Positions 44,449-51,373 of a DNA stretch of 64,000 bases are shown piece after piece. Both the position numbers and the translations under genes were made by a program. How positions within the stretch are numbered: position 1 is the stretch's first letter; every line of letters starts with the position of its first letter. The notes below the pieces were generated by a model that made no database searches, was not told where the DNA came from, and worked only from the letters and a program-made list of their open reading frames with translations. The DNA comes from Paenibacillus swuensis (GTDB lineage Bacteria; Bacillota; Bacilli; Paenibacillales; DY6): the NCBI RefSeq assembly GCF_001644605.1, contig NZ_CP011388.1:1721001-1785000 (forward strand), read 5' to 3'.

Positions 44449-44737
44449 AAAAAAAGCCCCGCATCCCGCACAAGGGACGAAGCAGCCGTGGTACCACCCT
44501 AATTAGAACAGACGCTATGGTTATTGCAGCCAAGAACGCCTTTCTCACTCTGACGGTTAACGGTCCGTGCCGGTGCTCTCTACTTGCCGAATGTTGCCCG
44601 GTTTCAAGAGTCTGCTCAGGAGTGAACTTCGGCAGCCTGGATCTCTAGAGACGCTCTCAATCAAACGGCATCTCCTCCCTGTAAAGAGGCACTGCTTACT
44701 CTTCTCCGTCAAAGCATTTAAGCGGTATAAACAATTA
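44449..44737 (-). promoter_or_regulatory. T-box riboswitch leader of pheST (tRNA-Phe sensing)
   Basis: On the minus strand the conserved T-box AGGGTGGTACCACG (44500-44487) is followed by a terminator hairpin (CGTCCC / GGGATG) and a run of seven T ending near 44450. Upstream lies a Stem I region with GAAGAGTAAGCAG, and a candidate Phe specifier codon TTC at 44626-44624 followed by A. Uncharged tRNA-Phe should stabilise the antiterminator and allow pheST expression. The leader is about 320 bases to the pheS start. Confidence 0.92.
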
Positions 44738-44743
44738 TGTTTC

Positions 44744-44772
44744 ATTATATGTGGAAAAAAGCGCGAATGCAA
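44744..44772 (-). promoter_or_regulatory. SigA promoter of pheST
   Basis: Minus strand TTGCAT (44772-44767), 17 bases, TATAAT (44749-44744), just ahead of the T-box leader. Confidence 0.8.
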
Positions 44773-44875
44773 GTTGAGCAACGTATGGCAGGCGGGAGAA
44801 AAGTGTCAAAAAGTGGATTTCGGTGTAACGATAGAATAGGAAGCACAGTGGATCACTTTGAAGGAGGAATCAGTC

Positions 44876-45106
44876 ATGAAAGGAAAAACGGTTTACAGCG
44901 TCGTAGCAGGGTTGCAAGGAGCGGCTATATTAACGTTTATGATTTTATTAGTCAAAAAATATGCTTTCGACGACAGCTCTCTCATCACGAAGCAACCGAT
45001 GGAACTTCTGTTCTATTTATTCAGTGCCGGCGTTCTGGTTACACTTGGCTTATTCATGTTGGATTTGGTCAGGAAGCATTTTCAGTATTACAGAGAATGG
45101 GAATAG
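44876..45106 (+). CDS. Small membrane protein, 76 residues
   Basis: Two hydrophobic helices (VYSVVAGLQGAAILTFMILLV; MELLFYLFSAGVLVTLGLFML) with a short polar loop and a basic C-terminus. AAGGAGG is eight bases before ATG 44876. A strong terminator follows. Family not recognised; function unknown. Divergent from pheS. Confidence 0.75.
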   Translation: MKGKTVYSVVAGLQGAAILTFMILLVKKYAFDDSSLITKQPMELLFYLFSAGVLVTLGLFMLDLVRKHFQYYREWE

Positions 45107-45112
45107 GTTTAG

Positions 45113-45145
45113 AAAAAACGCCTCTCCGGCGGGAGAGGCGTTTCA
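45113..45145. terminator. Bidirectional terminator between small membrane protein and csbD genes
   Basis: AAACGCCTCTCC / GGGAGAGGCGTTT stem with a three-base loop between convergent genes, A-rich on the left and T after the stem. Confidence 0.8.
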
Positions 45146-45155
45146 ATTGGTTTGT

Positions 45156-45371
45156 TTATTTATTTACCGGATCGCGGTAATTTTGGGACCAGTTGTCATA
45201 TTCGCGTTCCGCTGCATCCTTGGAATGCCCGTAACGTTCTTGGAGTTTGCCGACGAGTTTGTCCTTCTCGCCTCCGATGACATCCATATCATCATCGGTC
45301 AGCTTACCCCATTGCTTCTTGGCTTCACCTTTAAGCTGATTCCATTTCCCTTTGAATACGTTGTTATCCAT
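45156..45371 (-). CDS. CsbD-family stress protein
   Basis: 71 residues of the small hydrophilic CsbD type (NVFKGKWNQLKGEAKKQWGKLTDDDMDVIGGEKDKLVGKLQERYGHSKDAAERE). In Bacillus CsbD is a SigB-dependent general stress protein of unknown biochemical role. AAGGAG lies ten bases before ATG. No clear SigB promoter was found. Confidence 0.93.
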   Translation of the reverse strand: MDNNVFKGKWNQLKGEAKKQWGKLTDDDMDVIGGEKDKLVGKLQERYGHSKDAAEREYDNWSQNYRDPVNK

Positions 45372-45436
45372 GATGCGTCAACTCCTTCGAAAGTTTTATG
45401 AAATGTGGTGCAGTACTTAACTGTGCATGTTATATA

Positions 45437-46918
45437 TTAACCATCTTTGCGACCGATGAAACGTTCCGGCGTATCCAGCGGGGCCGATTCAGCTGCAGCA
45501 CGGCCTAGCATATCAGGTGCCCGAACGACATGATCTGTCAGCGCATCGGGATTCGGATTCTCCGCTCTCGGTTTGCGTTCCTTCCCTTTCCCGGTAATCG
45601 CCTCGGCGGCCCAATGCCCTGAAATGACGGCCCCTTCCATCGTTGTGAACATCGCCTGATAAGTATAGTCACCGGCCAAAGTAAGCCCCGGAATCGGTGT
45701 TTTCTGAGCCGGGCGCCTCCAAGCATGTCCAGGTTCAACCGTGTGGAAATGATCCTTCATTCGGATCACCCGATAATCAAGTAACACATCCTCTATGTTC
45801 AAACCGATTCGCTTGGCATCCTGCAAGAAGATAGAGAAAACTTCTTCATCGCTTAAATCGATGAATCGTTCCGGCGGGGTCAGAATGAAGGACAGTCGTC
45901 CGGGCACATGTTTGAACGTAGTTTGAGATTGTTCCGTGAAGCTGCCGATACAGGTACCCGGAGCGAAGGTCGTCCGATCCAGTTCCATCAGCCTTTTGCT
46001 GGTTTCGACCTGTACGGTGATGTCGGACATCATCGGCATTTCAAGGAAATCTTCGAACCAGTTATGACCTGAAAATTGCTGAGCAAGCAGCAGCTTGGCG
46101 CCATGCATATTAGTGGCTACAACGACATGGTCCGCGAGGAGCTCCTCCTCGCCGATTCGTACGCCGATCACCTGATTTCCATCTGAAATCAGCTCGCTCA
46201 CCCGACTGAGCGTCCTAAGCTTGCCGCCGCGAGCTGTGATTGCATGTATAATCGGATGGATCATGACGTCGTACATGCCGCCGTTAAAAGCGCCGATCTT
46301 CATCTTGTAGAATCCGGGTACCCCCGGGGCGAAGATGCCGAAGAACACCAGAGCCGAGTAACGCTCCGGCGGGAGAAACAGGACCCCGGCGGTCAACGGC
46401 TCGAGAATATGCCGAATCGCCTCGGGATTCACACCGTGCTTCTGCGCATATTCTGCCACCGTATACCGGTCCAGTTCCTCAGGGTTGTCCGTATAATCTT
46501 TGAGTCCCGCCGACATGAAGGGGATCAGAGACATTTTGTCTGAAGGAGAGAGAAAATCATTGTTCCCAAGTACCCCCGCAATCGCCTTAAACGGAGATCT
46601 GCCAGGAGCCAGGCCGAATACCGCGCCTTCCTCCTCTTCCTGATCGGGTAAACGTATTTCCAACGTTGTTTCCCAAGTGAGCATCTCACCCAGATTAATT
46701 CCTGCGCGCTCCAGTAACTTCGGGAGCTCCGAATAGAAGCCTATATATTTATGAAAACCGGATTCCACTTCCATCCCGTTCTCGTCCCAATTCGATGTTC
46801 TGCCTCCGGGGATCGCGCCGGCCTCCAACACCGTCACTTCAAACCCCTCATCCAATAAATCCATTGCGCATGTCAGACCCGCCAGACCGGACCCGACTAC
46901 AATTACCTGTTTGCTCAT
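45437..46918 (-). CDS. FAD-dependent oxidoreductase (phytoene desaturase / amine-oxidase-like)
   Basis: About 493 residues. N-terminal dinucleotide-binding motif VVGSGLAGLTCAMDLLDEGFEVTVLEAGAIPGGR and a second FAD motif near the C-terminus (PIPGLTLAGDYTYQAMFTTMEGAVISG). The family includes carotenoid desaturases and hydroxysqualene dehydroxylase; the C-terminal motif is typical of the latter group, but no squalene or carotenoid gene is nearby. ATG 46918 is preferred over GTG 46927, which directly abuts the GGCGG ribosome binding site. A 19-bp palindrome lies just upstream. Confidence 0.85.
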   Translation of the reverse strand: MSKQVIVVGSGLAGLTCAMDLLDEGFEVTVLEAGAIPGGRTSNWDENGMEVESGFHKYIGFYSELPKLLERAGINLGEMLTWETTLEIRLPDQEEEEGAVFGLAPGRSPFKAIAGVLGNNDFLSPSDKMSLIPFMSAGLKDYTDNPEELDRYTVAEYAQKHGVNPEAIRHILEPLTAGVLFLPPERYSALVFFGIFAPGVPGFYKMKIGAFNGGMYDVMIHPIIHAITARGGKLRTLSRVSELISDGNQVIGVRIGEEELLADHVVVATNMHGAKLLLAQQFSGHNWFEDFLEMPMMSDITVQVETSKRLMELDRTTFAPGTCIGSFTEQSQTTFKHVPGRLSFILTPPERFIDLSDEEVFSIFLQDAKRIGLNIEDVLLDYRVIRMKDHFHTVEPGHAWRRPAQKTPIPGLTLAGDYTYQAMFTTMEGAVISGHWAAEAITGKGKERKPRAENPNPDALTDHVVRAPDMLGRAAAESAPLDTPERFIGRKDG

Positions 46919-46939
46919 GCCGTGCACCGCCTTTATGTT

Positions 46940-46958
46940 AGTTTCACCATATGAAACT
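46940..46958. promoter_or_regulatory. Palindrome AGTTTCA-N5-TGAAACT before the FAD oxidoreductase gene
   Basis: Perfect 7-bp arms around five bases, 21 bases before the start codon. Placement suggests an operator in the leader or at the transcription start. Confidence 0.45.
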
Positions 46959-47046
46959 TTAACCTCAGGACCTTTGACATAAACAAAACCTCATATTTTA
47001 CCGGGCTAGAAATAGAATAGAATCTTTTGGCCACACCTGTTCTATT

Positions 47047-48291
47047 TTATGTCTGCGATGAATATTTCCTCAAAATAATAACCGCATTATGACCACCGAA
47101 ACCGAATGAATTGGACATGCCACACTGCAACTCAACTTCTCGCGCAACATTGGGCACATTATCTAGATCACAATCCGGGTCGCTATGCTCTTGATTCAAT
47201 GTTGGCGGAATGATGCCGTTCCGTATACTTTGAATGAGCGATATAGCTTCCGCTCCCCCTGCAGCGCCCAACATATGTCCGGTCATCGATTTGTTTGCCG
47301 TTACCGGAATATGATAGGCTTGTGCGCCAAACAGTTGCTTGATTGCTCTGGTTTCGGAAAGATCACCTGCTTCCGTACTTGTAGCATGAGCATTAATAAC
47401 ATCAATCTCATGAGGTTGAAGCTGCGCATCCGCCAGAGCGGCTTTCATGGCCAAGTATGCCCCTCGTCCTTCCGGATGGGTGGCCACCATATGATACGCG
47501 TCTGAACTGGCGCCGTACCCAACGACCTCTGCAAGGATGTTTGCATCTCTCTTAAGGGCGTGGGACAAGGACTCCACAACCAAGACCCCTGCCCCCTCGG
47601 CCATGACAAAACCATCTCTGCGTGCATCAAAGGGTCGACTTGCCCCTCCGTAGGCTTCGTTTCGTTCAGATAGCGCCGTCGCGTTACTGAAGCTTGCCAG
47701 TGACATTTCGGTGACAGCCGCCTCCGTCCCTCCAGCAAATATCACATCTGCTCCTCCATACCGGATAAGCCTGAAAGCCTCACCAATCGCTGTGTTGCCG
47801 ATCGAGCAGGCTGTAATGGGCGAGAGAGTAGGTCCCCAACAGCCAAACCTCATACTAACCATAGCCGCTGCCATATTGGATATCATCATGGGCACCAATG
47901 TCGGACTGACTCTTGAAGGTCCGCGTTCAGACAGGAGTTTGCCTTGTTCCATCAGGGTCTGAATACCGCCAATGCCGGAACCGATATACACGCCGACCCG
48001 CTCCCTATTCATATAATCCATTACGAGACCGGAGTCAGATAGAGCCTGATCTGCCGCTGCAACAGCAAATTGCACGAATCGGTCCATTCGCCGTGCTTCC
48101 TTACGTCCAAACCGTTCGTCTCCATCAAAATCACGGACAGAACCCGCGATTTTCGTCTTATAGGACGTTGTATCGAATGATTCAATGGGCGAAATCCCCG
48201 ATTTCCCTTCCACCAAACCATTCCAAAATGTATGCACATTGTTCCCCAAAGGAGAGATAATCCCCATTCCAGTAATCACAACACGCTCCAT
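47047..48291 (-). CDS. fabF: Beta-ketoacyl-ACP synthase II
   Basis: 414 residues. Thiolase-fold KAS II with catalytic Cys in SPITACSIGNTAIG and the two His residues in INAHATSTEAGD and NKSMTGHMLGAAGG; GTP-type terminal motif NSFGFGGHNAV. It condenses malonyl-ACP with acyl-ACP in fatty acid elongation. It stands alone, without acpP or fabD, so it may be a second copy or serve a special lipid. Divergent from an MmyB-type regulator gene. Confidence 0.93.
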   Translation of the reverse strand: MERVVITGMGIISPLGNNVHTFWNGLVEGKSGISPIESFDTTSYKTKIAGSVRDFDGDERFGRKEARRMDRFVQFAVAAADQALSDSGLVMDYMNRERVGVYIGSGIGGIQTLMEQGKLLSERGPSRVSPTLVPMMISNMAAAMVSMRFGCWGPTLSPITACSIGNTAIGEAFRLIRYGGADVIFAGGTEAAVTEMSLASFSNATALSERNEAYGGASRPFDARRDGFVMAEGAGVLVVESLSHALKRDANILAEVVGYGASSDAYHMVATHPEGRGAYLAMKAALADAQLQPHEIDVINAHATSTEAGDLSETRAIKQLFGAQAYHIPVTANKSMTGHMLGAAGGAEAISLIQSIRNGIIPPTLNQEHSDPDCDLDNVPNVAREVELQCGMSNSFGFGGHNAVIILRKYSSQT

Positions 48292-48432
48292 AACGCATCC
48301 CCCTTATGTGCTCTTCGAATCCTCATTTAATTGAGTTGTACACTTATATTGCCATTCCCATTATCCTGTTACAAGTTGTCAAATATAATAGTATAATAAA
48401 TACCATGATAAGCGATTGAGGAAGGTGATTCA

Positions 48433-49296
48433 TTGAACCACGATGTCAGGTTAAAGGCCTTGTCCGCTTTTCTAAAAAAACAACGTTCCAAAATTTCTCC
48501 GGAATCCGTTGGATTACCAGCGGGCTCCCGTCGAAGAACACCTGGTTTAAGAAGAGAAGAAGTATCCCAATTGGCAGGGGTAAGCACAACATGGTACACC
48601 TGGCTTGAACAAGGCCGGAACATTCAGGTATCTCATTCCGTACTGGACCATATTGCTTCAGCTCTCAGGCTCACTTCGGATGAACGTAAGTATCTGTTTT
48701 CCCTTGCTTTGGAATATCATTCGGAAATTCACATTCTGGATGAAACACCACTTCAGATTCATCCTTCGCTGCAGAAAATATTGCGGGAACTTCGTAATTG
48801 TCCCACAATCATCTCCGACCGACACTGCCACATTGTTGGCTGGAATGATGCTGCCCGGTATGTGTTTATGGACTTTGAACAGATTCCTGCTGAACAGCGA
48901 AACATGATCAGCTTGTTGTTTGAACGAAAAGAATTTCGGAGACTGGCCGTCAATTGGGAGGATTTTGTCAGTGGATTCCTGGCTATTTTTCGAGCTTATT
49001 ATGGTCAATATGTCGATGATGAATGGTATAACTTGTTTTTGGATGACATGATGGAGAGATATGCTGATTTTCATACCCTTTGGAAACAAAGCAGTGTCAG
49101 CAGCGCTCCGGACGTATTGATTGAATTCAGACATTCCAGAGCCGGCAAAATGCTGTTCGATCTAACTTCACTCCAGGTTCAGGGAAATGCGGATTTGCGA
49201 TGCAGTATCTATACACCTGCAACAGACACCGCTACCGAGCGGAAACTGATTCGTCTCATGGAGCCGAAGGCAGAGCACAACGTTGATAAAAGATAG
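48433..49296 (+). CDS. MmyB-type XRE-family transcriptional regulator
   Basis: 287 residues. N-terminal HTH (residues about 5-75) with the family hallmark SRRRTPGLRREEVSQLAGVSTTWYTWLEQGR, then an MmyB-like ligand-binding domain (about 100-275, DRHCHIVGWNDAARYVF). MmyB domains are thought to bind small hydrophobic ligands such as fatty acids. TTG at 48433 follows GGAAGGTG. Divergent with fabF, which it may regulate. Confidence 0.88.
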   Translation: MNHDVRLKALSAFLKKQRSKISPESVGLPAGSRRRTPGLRREEVSQLAGVSTTWYTWLEQGRNIQVSHSVLDHIASALRLTSDERKYLFSLALEYHSEIHILDETPLQIHPSLQKILRELRNCPTIISDRHCHIVGWNDAARYVFMDFEQIPAEQRNMISLLFERKEFRRLAVNWEDFVSGFLAIFRAYYGQYVDDEWYNLFLDDMMERYADFHTLWKQSSVSSAPDVLIEFRHSRAGKMLFDLTSLQVQGNADLRCSIYTPATDTATERKLIRLMEPKAEHNVDKR

Positions 49297-49311
49297 ACTC
49301 GCTACTATGTG

Positions 49312-49350
49312 TAAAAAAAAAGCCCTTCCGGCTAATGCCGAAAGGGTTTA
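49312..49350. terminator. Bidirectional terminator between the MmyB and MFS genes
   Basis: AGCCCTTCCGGC / GCCGAAAGGGTTT stem around TAAT, flanked by eight A on the left (T on the minus strand). Confidence 0.8.
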
Positions 49351-49362
49351 GTAAGAGAATAA

Positions 49363-50838
49363 TTAGTGGTTCATCATCATGGCCGCATTGCCTTTGTCGT
49401 CTGTCTTCGTTTCAGACGCCTGAGGCTTCGGCTTGCGCAGAAGCAGCGCCAATACGGCTCCGGATGCGGCTACGCAAGCCGCGAAGATAAAGGTGTCGCC
49501 GTAGGCAGATATACTTGCGTCGAGGGGATTTCCCTTCTCAGTCATATAGGTGGAGATCCGGGAAACCAGGAAGCCGGATAATCCCGCAACGGCGAAAGAT
49601 ACCATGACCTGTTGCGCAGCGGTTGTAAGCGGGGTTACCCGATGCACCAGACTGCGCGGAGCCGCCTGCAAAATATGCGTGTTAAGCGGCATCATGGAAC
49701 AACCCATTCCGCCACCCATCAAGATTAATGCCCCCATAATATAAGGTAAGCTGGTATCGATCGTAATCTGCGAAAGCATGATCAAAGCCAATGTCACCGC
49801 GGTCAGACCGGTAATCGCCAGCGGCCTCGCACCGATTTTGTCAAACAAACGTCCTCCCAGCGGCATGAAAATTCCTGAAGCAAGCGCCTGAGGCAGCAAG
49901 ATCAATCCTGTATCAAAAGCATTGTAATTCTTAACTCCTTGCAGATAGAGCGGCACTAACATGAAGGAACCGAACAGAGCAATCTGGGATAACCAAGCGA
50001 TAACAATTCCTCTGGAAAAGTCCTTCGAAGCAAACACGCGAAGCTCCAGTAAGGGTTGTTTCTGACGCAATTCCACGAATATAAAGGCAATCAACGCGAT
50101 ACCGCCGACAATCAGCGCTGTAATGGTGTTCGTTGAAGTCCAGCTTGTGCCTCCTTCGCTAACCGCATACGCAAGCGTCGCGAACGCGATCGGTGCCAGA
50201 ATCATCCCCTTGATATCCAGGGAAGGCACAGCCTTCTTCTCGGTCTTCGGCAGAAATTTCATCGCAACCAATAAAGCAATAATCCCGATTGGCAAATTAA
50301 TTAGGAATATCCAGTGCCAGCTGACGTACTCAATGAAATATCCCGCAAGTACGGGACCTAGGGCCGGCGCCAGCAACATGGGAACTCCCAATAATCCCAT
50401 CACAGAGCCCATCTTCTCCGGAGGCGCCAGACGAAATACCATCGCCATCCCGATCGGGGCCACCATGCCTCCGCCCAATCCTTGTATGATTCGGTAGATA
50501 ATCAATTGTTCAGGCGTTTGCGCAATGGAACAAAGTACCGAGCCCAGGGTAAAGAAAGCGACCGTAATCATAAACACTCTCTTTCCTCCGAACCGATCTG
50601 TCATCCATCCCGCAAGCGGAATAACAGCAGATAAAGCAAGTGTATACCCTGTGATTGTCCAGGACAGGGTGGCTACATCCGATTTAAAGTCCTTAACCAA
50701 GCCAGGCAAAGCTACGTTCACCACGGTACTGTCCAATATAACCATGATCATCCCCAGTATGATCGCCATCATCGGTCCGATGATTTTGCGGATGGAAAAC
50801 TCCGAACTCCCCGCGTTTACTGCTTGTGTTGTATTCAT
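49363..50838 (-). CDS. MFS multidrug exporter of the DHA2 (14-TMS) family
   Basis: 491 residues with about 14 hydrophobic helices. Motifs: LDSTVVNVALPGL (motif D1 of DHA2), WMTDRFGGKRVFM (motif A) and a Pro/Gly-rich motif C region (LGVPMLLAPALGPVLAGYF). Related to EmrB/QacA/LmrB proton-driven drug exporters. The C-terminal tail is polar and Met/Asn-rich. Substrate unknown. No regulator gene adjoins it on its own strand. Confidence 0.92.
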   Translation of the reverse strand: MNTTQAVNAGSSEFSIRKIIGPMMAIILGMIMVILDSTVVNVALPGLVKDFKSDVATLSWTITGYTLALSAVIPLAGWMTDRFGGKRVFMITVAFFTLGSVLCSIAQTPEQLIIYRIIQGLGGGMVAPIGMAMVFRLAPPEKMGSVMGLLGVPMLLAPALGPVLAGYFIEYVSWHWIFLINLPIGIIALLVAMKFLPKTEKKAVPSLDIKGMILAPIAFATLAYAVSEGGTSWTSTNTITALIVGGIALIAFIFVELRQKQPLLELRVFASKDFSRGIVIAWLSQIALFGSFMLVPLYLQGVKNYNAFDTGLILLPQALASGIFMPLGGRLFDKIGARPLAITGLTAVTLALIMLSQITIDTSLPYIMGALILMGGGMGCSMMPLNTHILQAAPRSLVHRVTPLTTAAQQVMVSFAVAGLSGFLVSRISTYMTEKGNPLDASISAYGDTFIFAACVAASGAVLALLLRKPKPQASETKTDDKGNAAMMMNH

Positions 50839-50922
50839 TCCTGCTCCTTCCGGTTCACCTATATTTTCACCTCACGACCCTAAGTACTGGACGCCGTGTT
50901 TATGAACCTACCTATGTTATTT

Positions 50923-50951
50923 ATTGTATATCTTTCGCAAGTAGAAGCCAA
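50923..50951 (-). promoter_or_regulatory. Promoter of the MFS exporter gene
   Basis: Minus strand TTGGCT (50951-50946), 17 bases, TACAAT (50928-50923). An imperfect palindrome (ACATAGGTAGGTTCAT) lies around the expected start of transcription. Confidence 0.6.
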
Positions 50952-51373
50952 CAACACTTTTTGTTAGTTCTCAAGTCCGACCATGCTCCTTCCAAGGTAA
51001 CGCCATGCGACTTAACTCCTTATTTTGCAAATGCCTGCTTCGATAAAACCCGCTTGTTACAAGGCTATTTTGTCGCCTTTATAGAATTGTGTCCCTCTTT
51101 CGGATAAAGTTATCCCTTACGCCAGGAAACAATTTCCTTCACAATTAATTTACGTACCATGCACCACCGCACTGGCTGCGGCTCTCTCATTCTATGCTAA
51201 GCCTACTCTATTATTTGATAAAAAATGATATAGAGCAGGCATTTTTATTAGGAGGTGATAAGAAAGGTTGGTTTCGATTGACGGTGAATTCGACAGCTGC
51301 ATCAAGTTCTGTAACTGATTCTAAGTTTTTGGAAGCTCGTAAATCCAATTATTTTTAGGAGGTATTTATATAC
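50952..51373. other. Intergenic region before the chitinase gene
   Basis: About 420 bases without a recognised gene. At 51198-51250 a hairpin (GCCTACTCTAT / ATAGAGCAGGC) is followed by ATTTTTAT, then a perfect ribosome-binding sequence AGGAGGTGAT (51251-51260) and a possible 16-codon TTG-started frame ending in TGA near 51320. The chitinase has its own AGGAGG further down. A clear promoter was not identified. Confidence 0.4.
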
